Below the pieces are notes generated by a model, which was given only the letters and a program-made list of their open reading frames with translations, was not told the origin of the DNA and did not search any database. A stretch of 64,000 nt of DNA from Corythucha ciliata (taxonomy: Eukaryota; Arthropoda; Insecta; Hemiptera; Tingidae): assembly GCA_038030265.1 (NCBI GenBank), contig CM075938.1, positions 50,399,189 through 50,463,188 on the forward strand. Direction: 5' to 3'. Below are positions 53,407 to 64,000 of this stretch, one piece after another (position 1 is the first letter of the stretch; the number at the start of each line of letters is the position of its first letter). A program made the translations under genes and the position numbers.

Positions 53407-54400
53407 ATGCCTTCGGGCGAGGAAAAGTATCATTGGGTGGTCTGGGAGAAAGGCACTGATGGAATTGTTGGTTTTGAAACATATGAGAGGTAAGAGGAAT
53501 TTAGGGTGAAAAACTAGTTGTTAGAGAGGAAGCTAAATGGTGTCCGATAGGAAAGAACAAGTAGAAGACATTTTCAACGGCTATGGCCCAAAAACATTGG
53601 TCTCTGGCTGGTGAGTGAGTTCTCCGTTAAATCGTGTTCAATTTCACTCAACTCCGCTTCTTTTATCTTAGGAGCTACGCCAGCACTATTTATCCATTGG
53701 ATAACGTTCCAAATAGTCGGAATCAACGCTCTTCGTCGTATAACAGGCTGGGCGGCTATGATTTTCCCACGCCTCAATCCGTGTCCCGTTCGGATCAAGA
53801 GAAAGTTTGGACTATACCACGCACCGTTGAATCACGTCGCCATTTGATCAATTTGGTTACCTATCCGTTCACCGAGTAAATTCAACCCCCTCCCCCTCCT
53901 TATCTACCACTGCCCTGTCATTTCATTCAGGGTCTCCGCAGTGAGTGTTAATGCTAGATAGGTGCTCTTTGTAGGGGGGAGGCGAGAAGCAGTAAAGTTG
54001 AAAAAGCCGGTCTCCAGTATCCACCGCCAAGTTTTGGCGCCACTGACTATTTAACGACGCACCAGAAATCCTACGTAGCTTATGCTCCGCTTGTGTTCAA
54101 TACTGCCAAGTCGCTGGTATAATACGGTTTCACGCCCCTCCAAAACATTGCCTCCCCCCCCCCCCGAGCATCGGTATTATAACTCTGCTCCTGCTGGGTC
54201 ACACATAACAGGTTGACGAGTTTAAGCCTGAAACAAAGTTCCGCCGAAAGATAGCCAACCCCTATGATTGGCGTAGACCAGGCCTTGGTAAGTTTTACGA
54301 CGACAATATCGACTTCGTTGTCGATAATAATCGAACCAGATGCGAGCCACCTCCTTACGGTGTTGTTTATCAACCGAAAGAGTGGGATAAAAGTAAATAA
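53407..54400 (+). CDS. Five-exon gene of unrecognised family (219 residues)
   Basis: Exons 53407-53489, 53551-53610, 53672-53875, 53993-54116 and 54212-54400 join with GT-AG borders, keep one frame and give 219 residues. The start is MPSGEEKYHWVVWEKGTDGI. Later segments include SYASTIYPLDNVPNSRNQRS, SFGATDYLTTHQKSYVAYAP and KFYDDNIDFVVDNNRTRCEP, ending PKEWDKSK. There is no signal peptide or membrane segment. The protein is rich in Tyr, Pro, Asn and aromatic residues, with a TDYLTTHQKSY motif that recalls short motifs of ciliary microtubule-associated proteins; that link is a guess. Intron sizes (61, 61, 117, 95 bp) match the other host genes. The frame coherence over four introns makes it a real gene; the function is unknown. 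Confidence 0.75.
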
Positions 54401-54409
54401 ATACCCATT

Positions 54410-54415
54410 AATAAA
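54410..54415 (+). promoter_or_regulatory. Probable poly(A) signal of the five-exon gene
   Basis: AATAAA starts 10 bp after the stop codon of the 53407-54400 gene. A very short 3' UTR would fit the tail-to-tail neighbour. Confidence 0.5.
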
Positions 54416-55966
54416 TATCGTCTTATATTTTTTGATATAGTACACGTTCAATCACACTCAAAATGATTTTTTTCTTCTTATTTTTGCTGATGTTGCGTTG
54501 ATTTTTTTTTAAATATAATTTTTATAACTATCACAAAATCCTAACAGAACATCTTCTTTTTTACATAAATACAATCAGATCATCCTGTGACACAGATCGT
54601 GTCACCGCTCCAACTCTTTAGAGCAACAAGAACAAAGAAAATACATTGTTTTCTTTATAAACAAAAGAAATATTGTCGATTCCGGCAACTTTTAGCACGT
54701 AGCATTTCATGTAATGCGGGCAAGTCATGTTTAAGTCTTTTCGTTTGGCGACCAATAGCTTTTTTCCATGAATACTTTTTTTTTTGTTACATATTTCGCT
54801 TCTTACTGAAGAAAACAAAAATCTTACAATTAAAATAAAATAAAGGAGTAAAGCATCGTGACATACGTCTTAAGAATTCACACATTTATTAATTCTAATA
54901 CATTTTTTATTATGTATTTATTTAAATCATATATTCCACCTTAGCATAACACAACACACAATGAGATCAATGCACAAAGCCCCATACTTTCGTCCTCCGA
55001 AAGTAAAACAAAAAATAACCGGCGAATTCACGCTCTTTTAGCTCTCTCCCCACCCCGCCAATCCAACGTTGGAAAATAATTAAAAATATTTATAACCAAC
55101 TCGCTGAAACACTAGAAAAAAAGTTCGAATGATGACGCGCAGCTTTTTCGCAAAAAAAAAAAAAAAAAACAAATATATCGAGTCTCCCCTTTTGTTCGCT
55201 GCTACGCCAAGCCTACGAGGTTGGTGATGGCAGAGTGAGGGGCGTACAGGGGTGGAAGCAACAGAAAGGGAGGGAAGTCGTCAGAGCGATTTAGGAAGAA
55301 TTGGAGGACTTCTACAAAGTATAGAAATATATAAGTTTAGCAAACGTACATTTTTTTTTTCCTTTATACAAAAAATTATTCTAGGTATAATCATAGGGTA
55401 CAAAAAAAAGTTAGTACGTACACTTAAATACAGTTTTTTTTAAATATATAATTACAATAGTCATTGATTCATTCAAATAAATAAAATAAAGAAAAATATC
55501 GTTATTTCTTTATTTATATCACAATGTGTTATTCAATAATTTATTTCACTATCTTTGATGGTTATAAAATTCGAGACGATTTGGCGCTTAACAGTGTTAA
55601 CAAAAAATATAGTTGGTGAAATGAAAATTAATTGACTAGTTGGGCGAAATTACCACACAAATAATGGTTGCCACAAAACAAAAACAAAATATTGTGATGT
55701 GTGTTTTTTTTTTGTTCGTAAGGGTATTTTAGGCTTTTATGTTCGAAAAACAAAAAATTTAAGCGTCCAAAATCGTCGAAAACCCCGCAGTTTTCCACGC
55801 ACATCCATACTCCAGAGAAAGGGATAACAGGAAGCCCCTCTGAAGCGTTTTTTTTTTTTTTTTTTTCTTTTGTTTCAGCTTCAGAAATTTTTGTGTCGTT
55901 GTCGCCGAGAAGGTGTGTGAGGTTGTTGCGCGTGGTGGGGTGAGGTGGGGGAGAATTAAAATGTTT
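54416..55966. other. AT-rich region between convergent genes
   Basis: Probably contains the 3' UTR of the CRIM1-like gene (minus strand). TTTATT (AATAAA on the minus strand) occurs near 54885 and 55510, among others. There are long A or T runs at about 55144-55159, 55350 and 55846-55866. No coding frame was recognised. Confidence 0.45.
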
Positions 55967-58900
55967 TCAAACGGGCGATTTTTCCGACGTCGGTGATGAA
56001 CTGATGTCATAGGCGGCGGGTACAATTTTGTACTGTTGATAGTTGGCGGGTATCGACTGACATATTCTGAGACGATGATGGTGTCGCCTTTGACAGCAGT
56101 ACCAGGCGGCGGCGAGACCGGCCATGAGAGTTGTTAGGGCGACGAGGAAGAAAAAGCTCAGGAGAATGAGGACGCTTCTGTGTCCTTCCGTTTCTGGCGG
56201 GGGTTAAAAAAAAACAACAAATAAGTAAATTAAGAATTATAATTCGCCGAAGCACAGAGAATTCGACCGAAAACGCTCGTTTAGGGCCATTTTAAGAGGC
56301 GCTGGTACAGGGGCCACTCAGTTTTTTATTTTTTTAGAAAAGCTATACCCACGAAATCGGTTTTGTTAGAGCCAAACTCGCAAAAATTATTTTGTTTATT
56401 GTCAAATCTGTGAAATTTGGTATTTCAAGGAGCCTAACCCGCGAAATTTGTTTGTTTCAGCAGTCAAATCCACGACATTGGTTTTTCGAGGAGCCAAACC
56501 CCACGGGTTTGGGTTTTGGGTAAGTGCAAATCCGCAAAATTGTTTGTTTTTATATGAGCAGAAATTTCTCAAGTCAAACCCAGGAAACCTTTTTTTAAAT
56601 TCACGAGAAAAAAGGGGCTTAATCGTGATTTTTAAGGTTTTTTATGGTACCCAATAGTTATAGGGAATGGCGGCTTGGCCGCAGCGAGGGTAAGACTCTG
56701 CATGTGAGTAGGGGGGGGGGGTCAGAAGTTCATTAGACGGATTGGAGGAAAATGGCAGCATTTTGAAATGTATTTATCACAAATCTTGGGCCGAAGTAAT
56801 TGTTGCGAAATATTAATTTTTTAATTGTTGCACGCTCTCTCGCCGAGCTTTCAAATGTAATGGCCTGGACCATTCGGGAACATGGCTACTCACTTTTCAG
56901 CTCATAACGGACACTTTTTTAGAGAACGATTTCACTCCCCCCCCCCTCCTATAGATATGTTTGGCAAAAATTGTCCAAATTGGCAGATCCAGATCCAGTG
57001 GCGTGCCCATGGGGAAGATTTTGGGGGTCAGAACCTCTTCTGCAATTGGCAGCGTGCTGGACTGGTAATCCAGAGGTTGCGGATTCAAATCCCGCCGGGG
57101 AGCCATTTTTTCTCGAAACTCGAATCGAGTTGGGCTATGCGTTTCAATCGTCGTCCGGATAACATCAGTTTAATTAATTTATTATTTATTAACTTTTTGT
57201 GCCTTAAAAATAGACAAACTGACTTCACGCGCCCCTAAAAATGGCTAAACCGACCATTCGCGTGACCCTGAAAAGTCCCCCGAAGATTCCCGATGTGAAA
57301 ATGGCTAAATCGACGATTCCGCGAGACAAAAATGACCAAACTGACAATGCGCGCCTTGGCTTGCGACGATTTACGATTTGTGCCCGAAAAACGACTTTTC
57401 GCAGATGAATCCTGTCCCTGTCGGTTGCAAAATTGACCATTCGCTCATCAATACTGGCCAAACTGACTTTACGAGCCCTAAAAAATGGATTAACTGACAA
57501 TTTGCGCATTCAAAATACCTGTAAACAGGTGATTCGTGCTCCAAAAAAGGCTAAATCGATCATTCTCACTTCAAAAACGCCCAAACTGACCATTCATGCC
57601 TTGGTTTGACGTACTATTCACACCGTATGAATGGGACAACTGACTTTATGCGCCTTAAAAATGGTCAAGCTGGGTGTTCAATCCACAAAATCAGCAAAAC
57701 TGGCTCTATGTGTTCTAAACCTAAACAGACAATTCCTGAAAATGGCCAAACTTACCATTTTCACCTATGAAACTGCTAAATTGGTAATTCTCTCTCTAAA
57801 AATGGCCATACTGGCAATTTCCGCTCTAAGAACAGCAAAACTGACTATTTCTGCCCTGAAAATGTCACACGGACTATTCACGCTCTATAGAAATGACCAT
57901 AATACTGACAGTTGGCGCCGTAAAAAAGGCCAAAACGGTTATTCACGCCCTAAAATTAACCAAAATTGTTCTATATTTAGCCTGTACATAGTTAAAACTG
58001 ACGATTTGCGCGTCAAAAATGGTGAAACAAAGCCGTTACGCCTTGGAAAAAGTACAAATTGATAACTTCGTGCCATAAAAATAACAAAACTGGCTATTCA
58101 CGCCCTAAAAATTGCATACTCATATCTGGCAATTCACGCTTCACGCTCTTAAAAATGACCGAACTGACCATTTGCGCCCTAACCAACAGTGGTGTGACGA
58201 TTCGCGCCTTCAAAAAGGCTATCTGCGCCAAAAATTGACCAAAATGACTCTACATGTGTGGCCAATTATTATTTAAACTGATAAATCGCGCTTTGAAACG
58301 GCCTCAAGCGCCCCATACACGTACAATAAATATTGCGCAATATAGGGTTGTACAATAAAATTGAACGTGTATGGGTAGTATTGATGGGTTGCACAATATA
58401 TTGTGCTAACCATTTTTTATTTGAAAACATCAGAAAAATCCAGTAAAAACGCAAATATTGCGCAATAATATAATTGAAAGTGTAGGGTAAACATCAAAAT
58501 ATTGCACAAATTTATTGCGGAGTAATTATTGTGCGTGTATGGACCCCTTTATGTTGGAGTTTTAAGCGGCCCATACATGCACAATAAATATTGCGCAAAC
58601 TACAATAAAATTGAACGTTTGTGGGTTGTATTGATGGGTTGCACAATGTAATGTACAACTCATTTTTATTCTGTAAACATCTGGAAACCAAATATTGCGC
58701 AATCTAGTTTGTGCAATAATATTGTACGTCTATGGACCCCTTTACATGTGTTTCCTCGACCCCCCCCCCCCAATCATATCTCTCTACTCGGCGTTACGTA
58801 AATTATCGTGCCGTATTTCTGCACCAATCCTGGATTTCAAGGTCTCATTTAAATCTCCAGGATATTCTGCGCACGCGCGTACGATCTTCTTTTTTCATAT

Positions 58901-61900
58901 TGCACCTCTGAAATAACAACTGTAAACCCCACGTAAACTTTTACCTTGAAAATTCACGCTTTAAAGGAACGCACACAGCAACCCCACTCTTCTCTAGTCT
59001 CTAAATAAGTCGTCGAAAGAGCGTGAATCTTCAAAGTAAACGTTTACGCGGGTTTTACAGTTATTTCAGGGGTGAAGATCGTACGTGCGTGCACAATTTC
59101 CTCGAGATTAAAATATGATACCTTGAAATCCAGGATTGGTGCAGAAACACGCTCATAATTCACGTAACGCCGAGTAGGGGATGTTTGATTGTAAGGGGGG
59201 GGGGTCGAGGAAAAACATGTACAACTCCTGCCCTAAAAAGACCAAACTGAGCCTTCACGCCTTGAAAATGTCTAAACTGACTATTCATGCCCTAAAAATA
59301 GCAAAACTGCCTAATCACGCCCTGAAAATGGCATATTCTCACTGGTAATTCACGCTCTAAAAACGGTCAAACTGACCATGTTTGAGGCCTACAGAGGCTA
59401 GAGAGGGTGTTAATGACGATTTGCTGTCTGCACAAACAAAAAATGACCAAACTGGCGTTTGCCATCCGGCTTTAAATGTGAACAAGGGACAATTGATGGC
59501 ACAATTGAATAAGCCCGCTCCGCGAAAGGCCAAAATCCACGAAATTGTTATTTTTTTTTTTTTTTTAGCTGCTGGTCACTGAGGAAAAACCCGTGAAATT
59601 TGTTTTTTGAATTAGGACCCCCACGAGTTTTTCGGACCAAGGCCCAAAACTCAACCACTGAGTGAAGCATGAGTATAATAATAATTATTATTATTATGGG
59701 TATGTACCTGAGCAAAGAGGGCAACATGAATTGCGCTCTTTCGAACATTGATTGCCACAAAGCGTCTGCGTGCACGAAATGGTGTGCCTGGGTCCGCAGA
59801 TACATCGCATGCAGTCATTCGGTCTCCATTCGTCGCCCACGTTGAATGTGACATTTCCCACTTGACACACGTCTTGATCTTCAAGGTTTTCTGCGGTAGA
59901 TGATTTAACTTTTAATTTTTTATAAAGGAAATTAAAAAAAGTGAAGAAGAGGGGGGTGGGCCTTACCAAGACACACGGGACAACATTGATTTTTGACTTT
60001 TAACGGTTGTTTACAAGTTAAATCAATATTGTTGCAAACTTCAGTGTAGCATTCTGCGATGCCGTTGATGCAAACGCAAGAGACGCACGTGTCCTGCCTC
60101 CACGTACTTCCCGCCGGCCTGTCAATGCCGCACCTGGTGGGAGGGGGGGGGACACGAAAAGTGTTAAAAGCCAGGGAATCCATCGTCTGGGATCCATGTC
60201 ACGGGAGTACCCTTGAGTGTTACTCGGTGGTAGCGGCACTTCGTCGGGGCACACGGAGCAACATTTTCCGGCTATCGGGTGAGAGCACAGGGTGGGTGGG
60301 CACGTCTCTTTATAGCACATGACTCGACCGCCGTGACAGATGCATTCTAAACATCCTTCGGTCCATGTTTCGCCTTCAAGTCGAACACTGTTTTTGCCAT
60401 AGCACGCCAAGTGTTCGTGAGGGGTTTTCGTTGAATTGCCTGCCGGAGACATTTAGCTGGTTATACAAAATAGCTAATGTAGCGATTATGTTGTTGTTAT
60501 GTACCGGGACAGTATGGGCAGCACGACTCTTTGGAAACAATGGCGTCCGGGCAGTCAATTTTGGGGCAGGCAATTAGTGCACACATCGCTTTGCCTCTGT
60601 CGCAATAACAGGGTGTACAGCCGTCTGACCATGCCTCACCATCATCTTTCCATTCGTCTTCATCTATTAAAAAAAAAAAAAAATTGTTTGAATTTGTGGG
60701 TGTTGGGGCTCAAAGAGAGGGGTGGTACCTTGTAAGCAACCGTTATTCGTTAAATTTGAAATACTGTCATCCAATGAGGACGCTGCAAACCAATAAATGA
60801 TGTAAAACCATGTTATGAGTTTTCCAAAGGGGGGGGGGGCACTTACGTCGACAATTGCAAATTGGGCACCCTTTCTCGTTCGTTAAAAGACCATGAGGGC
60901 ATCGCTTCTTACAGTTATCGACCGGTTTACAGTGAGCACATTTGCACACAGGGCAACCAGCTTTGTCAGTTCTAAAGCCGTGTCGACACTTTTTCTTGCA
61001 GTCCGCCATCGAGGGACAGTCGGGTTTCTTCAAACACTTACACAGAGTTGTTCCCGAACCGTCTTTGTAGTAACCGCTTTCGCACTGTAATTTACACTTT
61101 TCTTCTGTAAAGGAGGGGAAAGGGGGCGGAGGGTATTATTTGAGTCACTCGAAGAAAAAAAAAAATGTTCCGATTTTTACCGTTCTGTTGACACATAGCG
61201 GCTTGACATTTACTTTCTCCGCCCACGCATTCACAAGTGGTGCACATGTCCTCTTCCCAGGTCGCTCCGTTCTCGTAAATGACTCCTTTGCTTGTTTTAC
61301 AACCCCCGGGTTTGAATTCTATTGTACCTATCGCATAATATCTTTGGAAACCGCCCGTGGGAGGAAGAACACGCGTTAAAATATATATTTATAGTCTCAC
61401 CTGAATCGATTTCAATAGACAGATTTGTGCAAGCGTTAGAAATACATTGAACGTGCCCTCCGATGCATGTACATTCAACGCATTTATTTTTCGTCCACTT
61501 GTCTCCTTCCGCTTTTACGACGCCCTCGAAAGAACATTTCGCCTCGTTTACACCCTCGTCGCCTGTTTGTTTTATTTAAAAGATTGAATTTTTAATGAGA
61601 TTCGAAACAAAAATATATCGTCAGTCAAAAAATACTTTGTTCTTGACACTGAAATATGGGGCAACACGCTCCAGGTTTGCCACTCGCTGGTTTTTGAACT
61701 TTGCGAGTCTGCCCGGTGGGGCAGGGTGAGGGCACTGGACATGGCCCTGGAAGACACTCGCACCCTTGTGACACTGAACAACATTGTCCCTCGATTTTCC
61801 GCCTTGGCAGTGGCGAACTGTCGAGTGGACAGTTGATCGTCTCGTCCTGACAAACGACTCCAGTGCAGTCAACTTCTAATGCAAATAGGCGATATTAAAT

Positions 61901-62179
61901 TCGACTTTTGAAAACCCTCCAGGCGAAAAGGCCGAGGAGCGTGTGGAGGGGGGGTTATACCTTGTGGTTCGACACACTCGTACACGTTGCAACAATCGCC
62001 CGGTGTCTTTGTCGCGTTATGCGTCAACAGTTTAACAGTTTTGTACAGACACCGTCCCGGTGTGGAACATCGCTCGGGAACACACTCGCATCTGCCGGTG
62101 ATTTGGTCGAAAGTTGAATCGGCCGGACAGACGGCGGCCGAATCTTCACAGTCTTCTCCATCCGTACAGTTGAGACCCA
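55967..62179 (-). CDS. Crim1: CRIM1-like cysteine-rich transmembrane BMP regulator (3' part)
   Basis: CRIM1 is a type I membrane protein that binds BMP/TGF-beta ligands. Eleven exons: 62179-61961, 61875-61636, 61562-61401, 61318-61181, 61104-60847, 60782-60729, 60663-60505, 60439-60211, 60133-59967, 59890-59708, 56193-55967. Together they give 677 residues plus a stop, all junctions in phase. The domain order matches vertebrate CRIM1: two Cys-rich modules (PGDCCNVYECV; KPGACCPIFQC), two VWC domains, an antistasin-type segment (CRHGFRTDKAGCPVCKC, CPHGLLTNEKGCPICNC), four VWC domains (each ending CCP-x-C or CCSVC), a membrane segment (VLILLSFFFLVALTTLMAGL) and a ~45-residue cytoplasmic tail. 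The signal peptide and IGFBP-like module must lie beyond the window. Introns are 64-85 bp except the last (3514 bp), which is full of repeats and separates the membrane exon from the ectodomain. Confidence 0.9.
56290..56645 (+). repeat. Class-3 tandem array in the last CRIM1 intron
   Basis: Units such as GAGCCAAACTCGCAAAAATT, TTGTCAAATCTGTGAAATTT and GAGCCTAACCCGCGAAATTTG repeat about every 30 bp. A G run follows at 56710-56719. Confidence 0.6.
57035..57105 (+). tRNA. tRNA-Thr(GGT)-like pseudogene or SINE head, with encoded CCA
   Basis: The anticodon stem-loop is perfect (CTGGA, loop CTGGTAA, TCCAG; anticodon GGT) and the T arm is nearly so (GCGGA TTCAAAT CCCGC), containing a B-box-like GGATTCAAATCC. 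The acceptor stem CTCTTCT / CGGGGAG pairs at 6 of 7 positions, counting wobbles, and CCA follows. The D arm is shortened (the usual TAGCTC is missing before AATTGGCAG). Encoded CCA and the damaged D arm argue for a retrotransposed tRNA or SINE rather than a working gene. The 30 bp before it (GCGTGCCCATGGGGAAGATT) also occur at 26313 without a tRNA. Confidence 0.5.
57180..58285 (+). repeat. Class-1 degenerate 30-bp array in the last CRIM1 intron
   Basis: About 35 units (ATGGCTAAACCGACCATTCG, ATGGTCAAGCTGGGTGTTC, etc.). One frame at 57631-58062 stays open as degenerate decapeptides (AILAISALRTAKLTISALKM). This open frame is a repeat product. Confidence 0.75.
58305..58738 (+). mobile_element. 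Two tandem copies of a small MITE
   Basis: Copy 1 (about 58308-58550) starts GCCCCATACACGTACAATAA and ends GTGCGTGTATGGACCCC. Copy 2 (about 58568-58740) starts GGCCCATACATGCACAATAA and ends GTACGTCTATGGACCCC. Both have inverted ends and share the interior TATTGATGGGTTGCACAAT. They are separated by about 20 bp. Confidence 0.65.
58744..59220. mobile_element. 477-bp foldback element with ~200-bp arms
   Basis: The left arm ACATGTGTTTCCTCGACCCC continues through CTCGGCGTTACGTAAATTAT, CACCAATCCTGGATTTCAAG and CGTACGATCTTC; the right arm is its reverse complement down to GGGGTCGAGGAAAAACATGT. The central spacer is short and contains a further inverted pair (GTAAACCC / GGGTTTTAC). There is no coding region. 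Confidence 0.75.
59222..59470 (+). repeat. Class-1 array, short
   Basis: Units such as ATGTCTAAACTGACTATTCA and ATAGCAAAACTGCCTAATCA directly follow the foldback element. The array ends in a partial class-3 stretch near 59560-59640. Confidence 0.6.
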
Positions 62180-63185
62180 CTGAAACAGTTGGAAAACTTT
62201 TGTCAGTGCGAATCGCCTTGATATTTTAACTTTTTCTCCACCTCCCCCCCCCTATCTACCATCACTATTACAGTAATTCAACTCAAACAAACTCCCACGC
62301 TGTGTACATCAACTTTAGAGCTTAAAGAGATGAGAAAAAACGAGATTTGCTCCTATCTCGACAGTGCAGGCTACCGCGATTGACCAACTCCAAACAATTT
62401 ATAAGTCCCCCCCCCCCTCCACCCGTTTGAAGTTCTGCCCACGCTTAATTTTTACGGCACGGATTAAAAAACTCCGAGTGCAACCTATTCGCGCAACAAA
62501 TATCATTTTAAATGGGGGAAATTTGTACATTTTATGATAAAAATTCCTCATTTTATGAGCAGGAAACTCACGCGAGGTGTGTGCACGAATTGAAAGAGAA
62601 ACTCCCCCCCCCCCACTCCCATACACCTTTTCCCTGGTAGCACCAGTTTGATTCAGTAGCTTTGAAAGTTTCGTATTCAAATGAGAATGGCAAGAAGGAA
62701 TTGAAATGAAAAGGTGGCGGCGGCGGCGGAGGAGGAGATTAACCCGAGGAATTCTCGAAGAGAGCTTTAAAGCCGCAGCGGTGTGCTGCAGTGAGAGCTA
62801 TCTTCGCGGTTTTTACTGTTAAGAGTAATGTCGACGCAGACATTTCATTGCTTTCCACGACCTTGGGTGAGGGGTTCAAGGGGCATGCAAAATATCCATG
62901 TCACGTTGAACTTCTCACATGAAACGGTAAATGTGGCGAGGGTCCATAAGCATGAACTTGTCATTTTTCCTCCATGAAATACAAAATCAGCTCTTATATA
63001 CCTCTCACCCCCTCCCCTTTCCATTGTCCCGAGGCTTTGAAATAGCCGCGGGGACTGAAATAATCACGATTTTCGGGAAAAACTTGCTTGGAGTGATGTC
63101 CTCAGCCTTAAAGCCTTGTAAGGCAGCAGGAAAGCTTTTTTCTTGTTATGGGAAAAAGCGGGGCGTCACACATACTCACAGTTAC
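62180..63185. other. CRIM1 upstream intron (or flank), no exon recognised
   Basis: No cysteine-rich coding exon is visible on the minus strand. C runs at 62407-62415 and 62605-62614 and a GGC/GGA repeat (62712-62738) are the only clear features. The intron continues beyond the window or its next exon was too short to recognise. Confidence 0.4.
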
Positions 63186-63189
63186 ATCT

Positions 63190-63830
63190 CAGAAACTGAC
63201 AATTTCGTCGCTTAGACTGACATTGTCGTCACAGAAACTGATAATTTCGTCCCGGTGACTCAAAAATTGGTCGCTTAGACTGACAATGTCATCATAGAAA
63301 CTGACAGCCTCGTCCAAGCCCATGAAACTAACAATTTCTTCGTAGAAACTGACTATTTCGTAGCTTAGACTGAAAATGTCGTCACAAAAACTGACAATTT
63401 CGTCACAGAAAATGACATTTCGCCACACAAACAATCAATATAAAGTTCCAGAAACTGACAGCCTCGTCCATGACACTGAAAATTTCGTCATAGAAACTAA
63501 CAATTTTGTTTCTGAAATTGACATTTCATCACAAAATATGACAGTTTGGTCATACGGACTGACAATTTAGTGTCACAAAAACTGGAAACTCCATCACAAA
63601 AACTGACAATTTCGTCCCATGAACTGGCACTTTTGTCCTGTAGGCTGACACTTTCGTCACAGATAAAAAAAAAAAATTGACAATTATGTCCCCAGAAACT
63701 GACGATTTTGCCACAGAAACTGATATTTTCGTCGCAGAATCTTAAATTTCATCCTTGAAACTGATTACATTGTCCCAAAACTTGACAACTTCGTTCCAAA
63801 AACTGACAATTTGGCCCCAGAAAGCCGAAC
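63190..63830 (+). repeat. 21-bp degenerate tandem array
   Basis: Units of about 21 bp follow GAAACTGACAATTTCGTCACA. The unit is seven codons; on the minus strand 63189-63434 reads as degenerate heptapeptides (FCDEIVS, FYDDIVS, SLSDQFL). The sequence is unlike the 30-bp classes except for the shared CTGACAATTT word. Confidence 0.75.
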
Positions 63831-64000
63831 CCCAGGGCGGAAATCTCTATGATGCGCCCCTTAGACCCGATTTCACCAACTTCTTAAACCAAGATCAACA
63901 ACTAATCGCGATTACAATGTGAACGCTTGTATCAGAATTCATATGGGTCGCTATTGGCAACTAATCACGATCAAGTTTAAACGAGATCAATTTTGTTGGT

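Noticed and set aside
57631..58062. 143-codon plus-strand frame in the CRIM1 intron
   Set aside because: It is a product of the class-1 array; the unit length being near 30 bp keeps frames open.
60018..60452. One 144-codon coding exon for a CRIM1 VWC domain
   Set aside because: The sequence after 60211 is intronic; the VWC ends at TQG and the next exon continues in phase at 60133.

Overview
This is eukaryotic nuclear DNA, most likely from an arthropod and possibly a crustacean. Host genes have GT-AG introns mostly of 61-95 bp, and the mobile elements are of kinds common in arthropods (LOA/R1-like LINE with a DUF4780-type ORF1, short-LTR Mag-like Gypsy, piggyBac, Tigger/pogo). I cannot name the species. 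Four host genes are recognisable. Most of the window is transposons and unusual short-unit tandem arrays.

Host genes: (1) a GRASP55/65 Golgi stacking protein, + strand, 1733-6976, six exons. (2) D-2-hydroxyglutarate dehydrogenase (D2HGDH), - strand, 29986-31862, six exons. (3) A five-exon gene of unrecognised family, + strand, 53407-54400. (4) The 3' part of a CRIM1-like transmembrane protein, - strand, 55967-62179, eleven exons; its 5' exons lie beyond the window. Genes 3 and 4 converge. The genes have no evident pathway in common. All exon junctions were placed by hand from splice-site motifs and codon phase.

Layout: 1-1.7 kb upstream arrays; 1.7-7.1 kb GRASP, with one 3.7-kb intron holding arrays, a hAT-like element with an 8-bp target duplication, and a palindromic MITE. 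7.9-10.5 kb: two truncated LINE copies. 10.9-15.7 kb: a 135-bp satellite in two inverted blocks, holding a 1.9-kb terminal-inverted-repeat element and a Ulp1-protease/PHD pseudogene. 15.7-17.7 kb: a Tigger. 17.7-23.4 kb: a near full-length LINE split by a piggyBac element, itself split by a small MITE. 23.4-29.8 kb: degenerate 30-bp arrays. 30-31.9 kb: D2HGDH. 32.3-36.5 kb: more arrays. 36.5-47.5 kb: three LTR elements nested in one another. 47.5-52.7 kb: a LOA/R1-like LINE. 53.4-62.2 kb: genes 3 and 4. 63.2-63.8 kb: a 21-bp array.

The most unusual content is a set of very divergent tandem arrays with units of about 30 bp (three unrelated classes, both orientations) or 21 bp. Unit lengths are multiples of three, so the arrays read as degenerate 10- or 7-residue repeats. 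At least one array lies inside an element with hAT-type ends and a perfect 8-bp duplication, which suggests that mobile elements spread them. The second is the 135-bp satellite, open for 45 codons per unit, arranged in opposite orientations on either side of the Ulp1/PHD reading frame.
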